From contig NC_011831.1 in assembly GCF_000021945.1 (NCBI RefSeq), forward strand, positions 3,113,353-3,177,352: DNA of 64,000 nucleotides. The letters are read 5' to 3'. How positions within the stretch are numbered: position 1 is the first letter of the stretch; every line of letters begins with the position of its first letter. The stretch is from Chloroflexus aggregans DSM 9485 (GTDB lineage Bacteria > Chloroflexota > Chloroflexia > Chloroflexales > Chloroflexaceae). The notes under the pieces are model-generated. The model was given only the letters and a program-made list of their open reading frames with translations. It made no database searches and was not told the origin of the DNA. Below, one piece after another: positions 51,724 through 60,806 of this stretch. Made by a program: the position numbers and the translations under genes.

Positions 51724-54700
51724 ATGACTGCACCGATCCGCATCGAAGGTGGCCTCTTCGCGCCCGATTTCCTCGACCAACTCGCTCGGCTCGACCGGCC
51801 TGATCGCGCCGACCTCCCCGGCCTCCGCGCCGAGGATTTCGGCCTCGCCCCCGGTACCCTCGACGACGAAATCGCTGCTGCCTACCGCGATGCCCGTACC
51901 TACTGGTCGCAGGTGCGCGATGTCCTCGACCGCATCACCGACGCGCGCCGCGCCGTCCGTATCGTCCGCGACCGCTGGCTCCGCCCGTTCTTCAGCCTCC
52001 TTGGCTACGACCTCGTCGACGCACCGCCTACCCCCGCCGGCTCGGTCGTCTTACCGATCTCGCATCGCGCCGACCCCACCCCCGATGCGCCGCCCGTCCA
52101 TCTCGTCGCACCTACCCAATCTTTGGGGAGCCCTGACCCGACGACGACCCCGCGCTGGTCACCCCACGTCCTCCTGCAAGAATTCCTGAATCGCACCGAT
52201 GCGCTCTGGGGCATCGTCAGCAACGGCTCCGTCCTGCGCGTCCTCCGCCGCTCGACCGCCCTCGTTCGCCCAAGCTATCTCGAAGCCGACCTGGAAGCCA
52301 TCATCGGTGGAGATCGCTTCGATGAATTTGCCCGCCTCTACCGCATCATCCATCGTTCGCGCCTCCCTCGCACCGCCGCCGATGCCGACGCATGCCTCCT
52401 CGAACGCTGGTACCGGATCGGGATCGAACAGGGCGGACGGGTGCGCGACCGCCTGCGCGACGGCGTCGAACAGGCTATCCTCACCCTCGCCAACGCCCTG
52501 CTCGCCTACGGCTACCGGCCTACCGACGCCCTCAGCTTCTACCGCGACCTGCTGCGCTTCATCTACCGGCTGCTCTTCTTGTTCGTGGCCGATGCCCGTG
52601 GCCTCATGGGCGGGAGTGACCTCTACCGTAACTACTACAGCGTCAGCCGCCTCATTGCCCGCAGCATCAACCACGATGCCGCCGACGATGGCTTCGATCT
52701 CTGGCATAGTCTGCGCGCGCTCTGGTACGCCCTCCGCACCGAAGACATCGCCCCCGCACTGGGCCTGCCTCCCCTCAACGGCGCACTGTTTGCCGAATTG
52801 CCGTTTGACGGGCAGCGCCTGCCCAACACCACCGTCCTCGCCGTCATCAACGCCTTGACGTGGTATCGGCCTACCCCCGCCGACCGCCCACGGCGGGTGA
52901 ATTATGCGTCCCTCGATACCGAAGAGCTAGGTTCGGTGTACGAAAGTCTGCTCGACTACCACCCCCAACTCGATGACAATGGCCAGTGCCTGTCCTTTAC
53001 CTTCACTACCGGCTCCGAACGCAAAACCACCGGTTCCTACTATACCCCGCCGGAGTTGGTGCAAGAGCTGGTTGATCGTACCCTAGTGCCGCTGATCAAC
53101 GACCGCCTCCGCACCGCGTCAACCCCCGCCGCCCAACGCGCCGCCATTCTCGATCTGCGCATCCTCGACCCCGCCTGCGGCTCCGGGCATTTTCTCCTCG
53201 CCGCCGCCCGTATCCTGGGCCGTGCAGTGGCCCGCCTCGATGCCAAAGGTCATGAACCGTCGCCCGATGAGGTGCGCCGCGCCATCCGTGAAGTCATCGC
53301 CCACTGCATCTACGGCGTTGATGCAAACCCGCTGGCCGTCGAGTTGGCCCGCGTCGCCCTCTGGATCGAAGCCCACGACGGCGGCAAGCCGCTCACCTTC
53401 CTCGACCACCGCATCCGCTGCGGCGATTCGCTGGTCGGTGTGCGCGATCTGACCGTCCTCACCACCGGCATTCCCGCCGGCGCCTTCGACCCCGTGAGCA
53501 CCGATGTGCGCTCTGTAGCCCGCGATGTCGCCAAACGCAACACCACCGAACAGGCCGGGCAGTTGGGCTTATTCGATGCCCCACCCGCCCCCGACCTCTC
53601 CGCGCTGGCCGCGATCATCCGCCAACTCGATGCCATCGCCGATACGACCCCCGCCGACATCCGGCGCAAACAGGAGCTGTTGGCGCACATGCACCAACGC
53701 GCCACTACCCTCCAGACCGCCTGCGATCTCTGGACGGCAGCCTTCTTCCAGCCGCGCACGCCAGACACGTCGCTGACGGCATGGATCACGACCGCAGCGG
53801 TGCGCATGGCCTTGGCCGGTACGGCCCCCCCGGCTGCCGTGGCCGCAGCGCAGGCGTGGACGGCACCCACGCCATGGCTCCATTGGCCGCTCGCCTTCCC
53901 CGACGTGATCGGCGAACGCGGTGGCTTCGATGTCGTCCTCGGCAATCCGCCTTGGGAGCGGATCAAATTGCAAGAACAGGAGTTCTTTGCCGCCCGCGAC
54001 CGCATCATCGCCAATGCGCCCAACGCCGCCGCCCGCAAACGCCTGATTACCGCACTCCCCCAGACCAATCCGACCCTGTGGAAAGAGTATCAGGCTGCCC
54101 TCCACCGTGCCGAGAGCATCAGCCGCTTTCTGCGCCAGAGCGGCCAGTACCCGCTGGCCGGACGCGGCGATATCAATACCTACGCCGTGTTTGTCGAGCG
54201 CATCCGCGCTATCATGCGGCCCAACGGACGGGCCGGCGTCATCGTGCCGACCGGCATCGCCACCGACGATACCACCAAACACCTGTTTGCCGCTCTCGTC
54301 GAGCAGAACCAACTGACCGGGCTGTTCGATTTTGAGAATCGGGCTGGACTGTTCCCCGGCGTGCATCGCAGCTACAAGTTCTGTCTGCTGGTGCTTCAGG
54401 GCAGCGGCGCTGCGAACGCAACCTTCCCCGTCGTCTGCTTTGCCACCAACCCCAACCAGCTCAACGACCCGCAGCGGGTCGTTACCCTGAGCCGCGACCT
54501 GCTCGTTCGCATCAACCCCAACACCCGCAACCTCCCCCTCTTCCGCACCCGCGCCGACGCCGAGCTGACGGCGGCAATCTACGCGCGGGTGCCGGTGCTG
54601 GTTGATGAACCGCGCGGCGCGAATCCGTGGGGGGTGCGGTTTCTGTGCATGTTCCATATGGCCAACGACTCTGGCCTGTTCCGCACGACGGCTGAGCTGC

Positions 54701-55743
54701 GAAACAGCGGCTTCACCCCCGACGGGCCGCGCATGGTGCGCGGCGACGAGGTCTATCTACCGCTGTACGAAGCGAAGCAGATCTGGCACTACGACCACCG
54801 TTTCGGCGACTACGCCGGGAGCGCTGAGCGCAGTACGACCAACCTGCCCACGCCCGACGATGCGAAACACGCCGATCCGACCTTCGTCGTGCAACCGTGG
54901 TACTGGGTGCCGGCGGCAGAGGTTGCCGCGCGCCTCCGCGGCTGGGAGCGCACGTGGCTAATCGGGTTTCGGGAGATTGCAAGTGCAACCAATGAGCGCA
55001 CGGTCATTGCGAGCCTCGTACCGGCGGTAGGGGTGAATCATAAAATACCTCTGATCATGTCAGAGATCGATCATGTACGAATCGCTTGTCTGATGGCAAA
55101 TTTCAATACACTAGTGTTCGACTTCGTCGCTCGGCAAAAGGTGAGTGGAGCGAGTCTCAACCTCTTCATCTTCCGCCAGCTCCCCGTCCTCCCTCCCACC
55201 GGCTACACCGCCGCCGATCTCCGCTTCATTGTGCCGCGCGTGCTCGAACTCGTCTACACCGCGTGGGATGTCGCAGCGTTCGCCGCCGATGTCTGGGCCA
55301 CCGCCGATGCCGATCTCCGCACCGCCATCAGGACCCACTGGGAGGAAAACCGCACCGTCGCCGGCGGCGTCGCCCCACGCCCACCCACGTGGGCTGTTGC
55401 TGCACCGCTCCCGCCGTTTCGCTGGCACACCGACCGGCGCGCCATCCTCCGCGCCGAATTAGATGCCTACTACGCCCGGCTCTACGGCCTCACGCGCAAA
55501 CAACTCCGGTACATCCTCGATCCCGCCGACCTGACCACCACCGAGATCGCGAACCTCACCACCGCCGCCGACGAAGTACCCGACCCCCTCGATCCGGACG
55601 GCTACGCAGCGCGCGTGCAGGCCAGCACCTTCCCCACCGAAACCTTCCGGGTGTTGAAGGAGAAAGAGCTGCGGCACTACGGCGAATACCGAACACGCCG
55701 CCTCGTGCTTGAAGCATGGACACGCCTCACCACCCACCCATAG
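51724..55743 (+). CDS. Eco57I-like N6-adenine DNA methyltransferase (type IIG/DrmMI-like)
   Basis: Start at the ATG at 51724 (MTAPIRIEGGLFAPDFL); the frame is open 85 codons upstream across repeats, without protein-like composition. 1339 aa. The first 400 residues include FLNRTDALWGIVSNGSVLRVLRR and RFIYRLLFLFVADARGLM, typical of large type IIG/BREX-type methylases. The catalytic core has ERKTTGSYYTPPELV, motif I ILDPACGSGHFLLAAAR (DPACGSG 482-488), CIYGVDANPLAVELARVALW, and motif IV NPPW (741-744). The C-terminal part (about 900-1200) looks like a target recognition region, then NTLVFDFVARQKVSGASLN.FIF.QLP. I see no clear PD-(D/E)xK nuclease site. It would methylate adenine for self-marking, as in DISARM and BREX. 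Third bases look richer in C than in neighbouring genes, hinting at transfer. Confidence 0.9.
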   Translation: MTAPIRIEGGLFAPDFLDQLARLDRPDRADLPGLRAEDFGLAPGTLDDEIAAAYRDARTYWSQVRDVLDRITDARRAVRIVRDRWLRPFFSLLGYDLVDAPPTPAGSVVLPISHRADPTPDAPPVHLVAPTQSLGSPDPTTTPRWSPHVLLQEFLNRTDALWGIVSNGSVLRVLRRSTALVRPSYLEADLEAIIGGDRFDEFARLYRIIHRSRLPRTAADADACLLERWYRIGIEQGGRVRDRLRDGVEQAILTLANALLAYGYRPTDALSFYRDLLRFIYRLLFLFVADARGLMGGSDLYRNYYSVSRLIARSINHDAADDGFDLWHSLRALWYALRTEDIAPALGLPPLNGALFAELPFDGQRLPNTTVLAVINALTWYRPTPADRPRRVNYASLDTEELGSVYESLLDYHPQLDDNGQCLSFTFTTGSERKTTGSYYTPPELVQELVDRTLVPLINDRLRTASTPAAQRAAILDLRILDPACGSGHFLLAAARILGRAVARLDAKGHEPSPDEVRRAIREVIAHCIYGVDANPLAVELARVALWIEAHDGGKPLTFLDHRIRCGDSLVGVRDLTVLTTGIPAGAFDPVSTDVRSVARDVAKRNTTEQAGQLGLFDAPPAPDLSALAAIIRQLDAIADTTPADIRRKQELLAHMHQRATTLQTACDLWTAAFFQPRTPDTSLTAWITTAAVRMALAGTAPPAAVAAAQAWTAPTPWLHWPLAFPDVIGERGGFDVVLGNPPWERIKLQEQEFFAARDRIIANAPNAAARKRLITALPQTNPTLWKEYQAALHRAESISRFLRQSGQYPLAGRGDINTYAVFVERIRAIMRPNGRAGVIVPTGIATDDTTKHLFAALVEQNQLTGLFDFENRAGLFPGVHRSYKFCLLVLQGSGAANATFPVVCFATNPNQLNDPQRVVTLSRDLLVRINPNTRNLPLFRTRADAELTAAIYARVPVLVDEPRGANPWGVRFLCMFHMANDSGLFRTTAELRNSGFTPDGPRMVRGDEVYLPLYEAKQIWHYDHRFGDYAGSAERSTTNLPTPDDAKHADPTFVVQPWYWVPAAEVAARLRGWERTWLIGFREIASATNERTVIASLVPAVGVNHKIPLIMSEIDHVRIACLMANFNTLVFDFVARQKVSGASLNLFIFRQLPVLPPTGYTAADLRFIVPRVLELVYTAWDVAAFAADVWATADADLRTAIRTHWEENRTVAGGVAPRPPTWAVAAPLPPFRWHTDRRAILRAELDAYYARLYGLTRKQLRYILDPADLTTTEIANLTTAADEVPDPLDPDGYAARVQASTFPTETFRVLKEKELRHYGEYRTRRLVLEAWTRLTTHP

Positions 55744-55747
55744 GAGA

Positions 55748-56088
55748 GAGCCGCACGGCAGTGGGGCTCAGATCAGTGGAGCCGCACGGCAGTGGGGCTC
55801 AGATCAGTGGAGCCGCACGGCAGTGGGGCTCAGATCAGTGGAGCCGCACGGCAGTGGGGCTCAGATCAGTGGAGCCGCACGGCAGTGGGGCTCAGATCAG
55901 TGGAGCCGCACGGCAGCGGGGCTCAGATCAGTGGAGCCGCACGGCAGTGGGGCTCAGATCAGTGGAGCCGCACGGCAGCGGGGCTCAGATCAGTGGAGCC
56001 GCACGGCAGTGCGGCTCAGATCAGTGGAGCCGCACGGCAGCGGGGCTCAGATCAGTGGAGCCGCACGGCAGTGCGGCTCTCAGCAGTG
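55748..56088 (+). repeat. Tandem array of eleven 31-bp hairpin-forming repeats
   Basis: Units begin at 55748, 55779, 55810, 55841, 55872, 55903, 55934, 55965, 55996, 56027 and 56058; the last is diverged at its 3' end. Each unit starts GAGCCGCACGGCA and continues GTGGGGCTC, then AGATCAGTG, with no spacers. GAGCCGCAC pairs with GTGCGGCTC as a perfect 9-bp stem around GGCA in units 9 and 11; the other units carry one or two stem mismatches (GTGGGGCTC or GCGGGGCTC). The array starts 5 nt after the methylase stop codon and ends 9 nt before the tRNA-Gln gene. All three forward frames are open through it because 31 is not a multiple of 3. Confidence 0.95.
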
Positions 56089-56096
56089 CAGCTCAT

Positions 56097-56170
<74 letters not shown>

Positions 56171-56173
56171 TCG

Positions 56174-56260
<87 letters not shown>

Positions 56261-56333
56261 ATGACATGGTATTCAACGCAGCAGTAATAATACTACGCAA
56301 GGCTCACTTTGTCAAATAGTATCAGACCAACGC

Positions 56334-58457
56334 TCAGCGATCTATCGTCTGGAGGTGCAGGAGCAAATCGGGATAGTTCAGGTAAAAGCGTTGCAAAGCC
56401 GCAGCATTAATCTCCCAGACCACACTATCCGTCACCGCAGTGACGGTCAATCGGTACGGTTCACCGCGCAATACCGACCGCATCCCAAAACAGTCACCGG
56501 CCCGCGCACTCTCGCCGGTCGTACCGTTATGAAACGCCAGCCGACCACTTACCAGCATGTAGCCGGTCGTCCCTCGCTTACCCTTGCGGCACAACGTCGT
56601 ACCTGCCGCCACGCTCTGCGGCGTAAAATCTAGTGCCAGATCGAGCAACGTCGCCCACGGCAAAGCGGCCAATGCCGGTTGTTGCCAAAGCCACTCGGCG
56701 CGGGCAAAGGCCTCGTGGAGGCCAAGCCGATCCGCAACGGCGGCGAACACGTCGGGCGGAATCTGCAATAACTCGACTTCGCTATGGGCCAACATCGTGC
56801 TGGTGCGTGGCTCACCGATCAAGGCGCCCCGCTCGCCCATGCTATTTCCCCGTCCCAAGAAGCGCACCGATTCGTTCGCGACGATAATTTCAACGACGCC
56901 ACGGTGAATCACATACGCATAACCATCCGATTCGTCACCCTCATGGGCGATCATCGTCTTTGCCGGATACGTCACCACCAGACAGCGGGCTGCCACATCG
57001 GCCCGTTCGTGGACCGGCAAACGGGCAAAGATCGGGCAAATCGTCAGCGTTTCAAACCGTTGGCGCTGTTCATCATCAACCACAACCTCACCGATACCGA
57101 CAATATGCCCACTTCCGGCAATTTCTACCCGCTCCGCCAACTCCCTACTCATCTCCAGATCGCGCCGGCTGGTGTGGGCCAACACGAGCCGCCGACTCTT
57201 GGTACTGAGATCACGCAGCAATTGAGCCGTCGGCGTCGTGTGAACAGCGCCGCCACCCATGTCGTGGACCAACACCTCTGCCCCTTCCGCAAAGCGGCGT
57301 AGCTCGGCCAATCGTGTGGCACTCAGTTGCCCCTGTCGGTACAGATGCTCTAGCCATGCCTCATCGTAGCGCATATCGCCCGAATAGCCGATGCCCCCAA
57401 CCCGCACCGCAATTGTCGGGATCGAATGCACCGCATACGTCGCCTCAAACCGATAGCCGTTCACTTCCAGCGCATGGCCGGGATCGAGCGGAAAAAAGTC
57501 AAACAGCTCGGCGACGGCTGCCGGCGCCAGATCGAGCATCGCCCCCAAGACCCGCAGTAAGGAACGATAGATCGGTTGCGCAGTGACCAACCGCACGCGC
57601 TTTCCACCGGTCAAAATGAGTTCGGGTAAACCGGCAATGTGATCCTCGTGCAAATGCGAGATAACGACGAGATCGATCTGACGAGGGGAAAGGCCCAGAT
57701 AGGCTAAACGCACGTTCAGATAGGCAGCCGCATCGAAGAGCAGCGGCTGGCCGGTGCCAAGATAGGCCAGAAAACATGTCGTGATTCCTGTCGGATCGAA
57801 CCCGTCACTTCCCCCGATAAACTGCAATGTAATCGTCTGGCGCAGCAGTGGTTGTGGCGGAGCGACGGTTAATGGTAATGCGACGCTGGTGATCGCCGTC
57901 GGAATGCGGGCAACCTCCTGACCATTCTCCAAAAACAGAAAGGTATCATCGTCGTACACGATCTGGGTCGGGCCAAGATCACCACCACCCGCTTCAAGAG
58001 ACACAATCTTTATCATATCATCAATGGTGGGTACTCGCCCCAACGGTGGGTAAAACGCCACTGCCTCGCATTCCCGCTTCAACCAATCGTTCGGCCATTC
58101 GCTTGGTTCAGGCGGCCCACTGAACGTTTCACGCAGTAGAATAGATAACCGCTCGGCTTGGGCCTGCGTCACTGTGATCAGCGTGATCCGTCGGCGCTGA
58201 CCAAAGAAGCCGGCGTAGATCAAAAATTCAACACTGGCATAATTGATACCACGTCGCACAAAACCACGCGAACCGAGTTCACTGCCCGCCGGTGCATCGG
58301 GTGGCAAGAGCACATACGTCGGTGGGGTGAGGCCATGGGCAAGCAGAAACTTCAAGCTTTCCGGCGGACTATTCACCAATACATCGCCAACTGCTGTCTT
58401 CACGAAGTAGATGTCATTTGGCAGATTCCGCACTCGATCCGTTGCCACTGGTTTCAT
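56334..58457 (-). CDS. Metallo-beta-lactamase-fold protein with two cNMP-binding domains
   Basis: 707 aa. The N-terminal 200 residues are unrecognised (LRETFSGPPEPSEW, LFLENGQEVARIP). Residues about 205-430 are a metallo-beta-lactamase/metallohydrolase fold with VVISHLHEDHIAGLPEL (HLHEDH, 268-273), SIPTIAVRVGGIGYSGD and LVHDMGGGAVHTTPT, RNase Z/phosphodiesterase style. Then two cyclic-nucleotide-binding domains follow: about 465-590 (KTMIAHEGDESDGYAYVIHRGVVEI, GNSMGERGALIGEPRTSTMLA) and about 605-705 (GTTLCRKGKRGTTGYMLVSGRLAF, GDCFGMRSVLRGEPYRLTVTA). The first cNMP domain has the phosphate-binding cassette-like GERG...RTST segment. The combination suggests a hydrolase switched by cAMP or cGMP, or one that degrades it. 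The ATG has only a G-rich stretch upstream. Confidence 0.88.
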   Translation of the reverse strand: MKPVATDRVRNLPNDIYFVKTAVGDVLVNSPPESLKFLLAHGLTPPTYVLLPPDAPAGSELGSRGFVRRGINYASVEFLIYAGFFGQRRRITLITVTQAQAERLSILLRETFSGPPEPSEWPNDWLKRECEAVAFYPPLGRVPTIDDMIKIVSLEAGGGDLGPTQIVYDDDTFLFLENGQEVARIPTAITSVALPLTVAPPQPLLRQTITLQFIGGSDGFDPTGITTCFLAYLGTGQPLLFDAAAYLNVRLAYLGLSPRQIDLVVISHLHEDHIAGLPELILTGGKRVRLVTAQPIYRSLLRVLGAMLDLAPAAVAELFDFFPLDPGHALEVNGYRFEATYAVHSIPTIAVRVGGIGYSGDMRYDEAWLEHLYRQGQLSATRLAELRRFAEGAEVLVHDMGGGAVHTTPTAQLLRDLSTKSRRLVLAHTSRRDLEMSRELAERVEIAGSGHIVGIGEVVVDDEQRQRFETLTICPIFARLPVHERADVAARCLVVTYPAKTMIAHEGDESDGYAYVIHRGVVEIIVANESVRFLGRGNSMGERGALIGEPRTSTMLAHSEVELLQIPPDVFAAVADRLGLHEAFARAEWLWQQPALAALPWATLLDLALDFTPQSVAAGTTLCRKGKRGTTGYMLVSGRLAFHNGTTGESARAGDCFGMRSVLRGEPYRLTVTAVTDSVVWEINAAALQRFYLNYPDLLLHLQTIDR

Positions 58458-58623
58458 AATCGTTCCCCCACCGCGTCTATGGTGCTTATAGAATGAAGAC
58501 GGTTCGTGTGCTCGGTGAACTCTCTCGTTGATTACTAAACGTACCGCACGAATCTATCTTGCTATCAGACCATGCTATAATTGACCACAGTATAACCTTC
58601 TCTGATTAAGGAGGCTAGCTGTT

Positions 58624-59382
58624 ATGTCCGGCCATTCGAAATGGCACACCATTCGGCGTGCGAAAAGTGCCAATGACCAACGGCGTGGTCAGCTCTTTAC
58701 CAAATTAGCACGCGACATTACAATTGCGACCCGTGAAGGCGGTAGTGGTGATCCCGAACTCAACTTCCGCTTACGGCTCGCCATCGAAAAAGCTCGCGCC
58801 AACAACATGCCGAACGAGAATATCCAACGTGCGATTGAGCGCGGGTTGGGTAAATCGAATGAAGCTGCTATCGAAGAAATCTTCTACGAAGGGTACGGTC
58901 CCGGTGGTGTGGCAATCCTGATCGAAGCCGCGACCGATAATCGCAACCGTACCAGCTCGGATGTGCGCGCGACCTTTAATAAGAACGGTGGTAGCCCCGG
59001 CGAACCCGGCTCGGTGTCGTGGATGTTCGAGCAAAAGGGCCTGATCACGGTTGACCTGAGCGCTACCAAGCGTGATCCCGATGAGCTGCAACTCCTTGCT
59101 ATCGATGCCGGGGCCGACGACGTTATCGTCGATGACGAGACGCTTGAGATTTACTGCGAATGGACGCAACTGAATGCTGTTCGCCAAGCCTTGCTCGATC
59201 AAGGGGTGCCGATCAGCAACGCCGAAAAGATTATGCGCGCCAAAACCCTGATTCAACCTGATGAAAAGGATGCGCTGGCGGCGCTGCGCTTGATTGAAAA
59301 GCTCGAAGACCTCGATGACGTACAGAAGGTCTATTCGAACCTCGATATTACCACCGAACTGGTCGAACGCTTCGATTCGTGA
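58624..59382 (+). CDS. yebC: YebC/PmpR-family protein
   Basis: 252 aa with AGGAGG before the ATG. The N-terminus [19 protein letters not shown] and [11 protein letters not shown] are the near-invariant family start. Other conserved segments are [57 protein letters not shown] and [12 protein letters not shown] at the C-terminus. YebC proteins act as transcription regulators in some bacteria and as translation factors that relieve ribosome stalling at polyproline motifs in others. It precedes ruvC by 24 nt on the same strand, a gene order common across bacteria, where yebC often heads the ruv operon. Confidence 0.95.
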   Translation: MSGHSKWHTIRRAKSANDQRRGQLFTKLARDITIATREGGSGDPELNFRLRLAIEKARANNMPNENIQRAIERGLGKSNEAAIEEIFYEGYGPGGVAILIEAATDNRNRTSSDVRATFNKNGGSPGEPGSVSWMFEQKGLITVDLSATKRDPDELQLLAIDAGADDVIVDDETLEIYCEWTQLNAVRQALLDQGVPISNAEKIMRAKTLIQPDEKDALAALRLIEKLEDLDDVQKVYSNLDITTELVERFDS

Positions 59383-59406
59383 CCGGCGGTCCATTGTAGG
59401 AGTGTT

Positions 59407-59901
59407 GTGCGCGCACTGGGTATCGATCCGGGAACGGCAACGATGGGTTGGGGTGTGGTTGAGCGTGATGGTGGTGTACTCCGCTTGGTCGATGTCGGCG
59501 CTCTTACCACGCCCGCCGGTATGCCTCAACCCGAACGGTTGTTGCAGCTTTACAATGGGTTGCGTGCCATTATTGAACGTCTCCAACCCGATACGGCTGC
59601 GGTTGAAGAACTCTTCTTCGGCAAGAATGTTAATACGGCGCTGACCGTCGGTCAAGCCCGTGGTGTTGCGTTGTTGGCACTGGCGCAAGCCGGGATTCCG
59701 GTGTATGAGTATAAGCCAACTGCCGTCAAACAGGCGGTTGCCGGCTATGGTGGCGCCGATAAGCGCCAAATGCAAGAGATGGTGCGGCTGACCCTTGGCC
59801 TGGCGACGGTGCCGCGCCCTGATGACGCTGCCGATGCTCTGGCAATTGCAATCTGTCATGCCTATACGGCCCCGACGTTGCAACGGTTTGGTGTGTCATG
59901 A
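59407..59901 (+). CDS. ruvC: Holliday junction resolvase RuvC
   Basis: 164 aa; GTG start with GTAGGAG 5 nt upstream. Resolves four-way DNA junctions together with RuvAB. The catalytic acidic residues are visible: Asp6 in ALGIDPGTATMGWGVVE, Glu in AAVEELFFGKN (about 66), and Asp residues in RPDDAADALAIAICHA near the C-terminus (about 138-142), matching the family DxxD. GYGGADKRQMQEMVRLTLGL is the conserved junction-binding stretch. No ruvA or ruvB follows in the window; the next gene is unknown. Confidence 0.95.
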   Translation: MRALGIDPGTATMGWGVVERDGGVLRLVDVGALTTPAGMPQPERLLQLYNGLRAIIERLQPDTAAVEELFFGKNVNTALTVGQARGVALLALAQAGIPVYEYKPTAVKQAVAGYGGADKRQMQEMVRLTLGLATVPRPDDAADALAIAICHAYTAPTLQRFGVS

Positions 59902-59991
59902 TGGGTGCGGTGAGCGCAGCCGGTGTTGTCGGTCATCACCGTTTATCTTCGTTGGGCTGCTCGCTCACCACGTTCGTTTCGCTGTACGTGT

Positions 59992-60678
59992 ATGACTTCT
60001 CGTCGTCGCCCCGGCGCTCCCGCCGATTTTGAGGAGATTCGTCCCAATCTCTTCCTCATCCATAATCCGGCGCTTGGCCCCGTCTTGCGCGGCGAAGGTG
60101 AACGCGATGGCTTCCACTTTCGCTTAACCTCTTGGCGACGGGAAGGGTTGCTCGGCCGGCTGGCCAATCGAGGGTTCGTTACTCTGACGATTGCCGACCG
60201 CATCGCTGCGCTGCCGACGCCGCCGATAACAACACTTGGCTCCCTTCATCGCTTGTCTATCGGGCCGAAGCAGCAACTCGCCCTGCTCGATCTCGCTGTG
60301 CCCGGCGGTTGGCGTCTGGTATCGCCGGTGAACGGTGTCGTTGAACTCCCTGTCGGTAGAATCGTGCGCTACCGTCGCGGACGCGGCCCTGTCGAATACC
60401 TGCGCATCACTGCCGGCGGCTGGCAATATCTTCCCGCCGATGATGCCCTGCTCCACGCTTACGGCCAACTGCCTCGCCCATCGCTCCTCCGATTGGTGTC
60501 CGCCGATGCCGGCGTCGTCGTCCCGACGCTGCCATTACCGACTGCCTACCGCCAGGTGTTGGGCCAGATCGCCCATCCCCATCCCACCGGCTGGTTGCTG
60601 ACGAATGATACGGAGCGTGCATTGGCGTCAACGCTGCTGGCGAAACTGGGTGTCACGGTGGTCGCGCCCGCGGGCTAG
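59992..60678 (+). CDS. Protein of unknown function
   Basis: Start placed at the ATG at 59992 (MTSRRRPGAPADFEEIRPNLFLIHNP); the frame is open further upstream to 59923 and no ribosome binding site decides. 228 aa. The sequence is beta-rich with several hydrophobic strands (GGWRLVSPVNGVVELPVGRIVRYRR, GPVEYLRITAGGWQYLP), no signal peptide and no transmembrane segment. It ends HPTGWLLTNDTERALASTLLAKLGVTVVAPAG. It follows ruvC by 90 nt in the same direction and precedes the molybdopterin oxidoreductase by 128 nt. No family recognised. Confidence 0.6.
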   Translation: MTSRRRPGAPADFEEIRPNLFLIHNPALGPVLRGEGERDGFHFRLTSWRREGLLGRLANRGFVTLTIADRIAALPTPPITTLGSLHRLSIGPKQQLALLDLAVPGGWRLVSPVNGVVELPVGRIVRYRRGRGPVEYLRITAGGWQYLPADDALLHAYGQLPRPSLLRLVSADAGVVVPTLPLPTAYRQVLGQIAHPHPTGWLLTNDTERALASTLLAKLGVTVVAPAG

Positions 60679-60806
60679 AGGGCTAACCAACGGCTTCTCC
60701 AGAGGTACGCTGCTCTGATGCAGGGCGATGCGTAATGTACCCTGCGAACTGTATGCACCCTTGGTCGGTGCTACAATAAGACCGATAATGTACCGAGGAG
60801 AAAGTT

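Noticed and set aside
55748-56088. CRISPR array
   Set aside because: Repeats are directly tandem with no spacers, and no cas genes are near.
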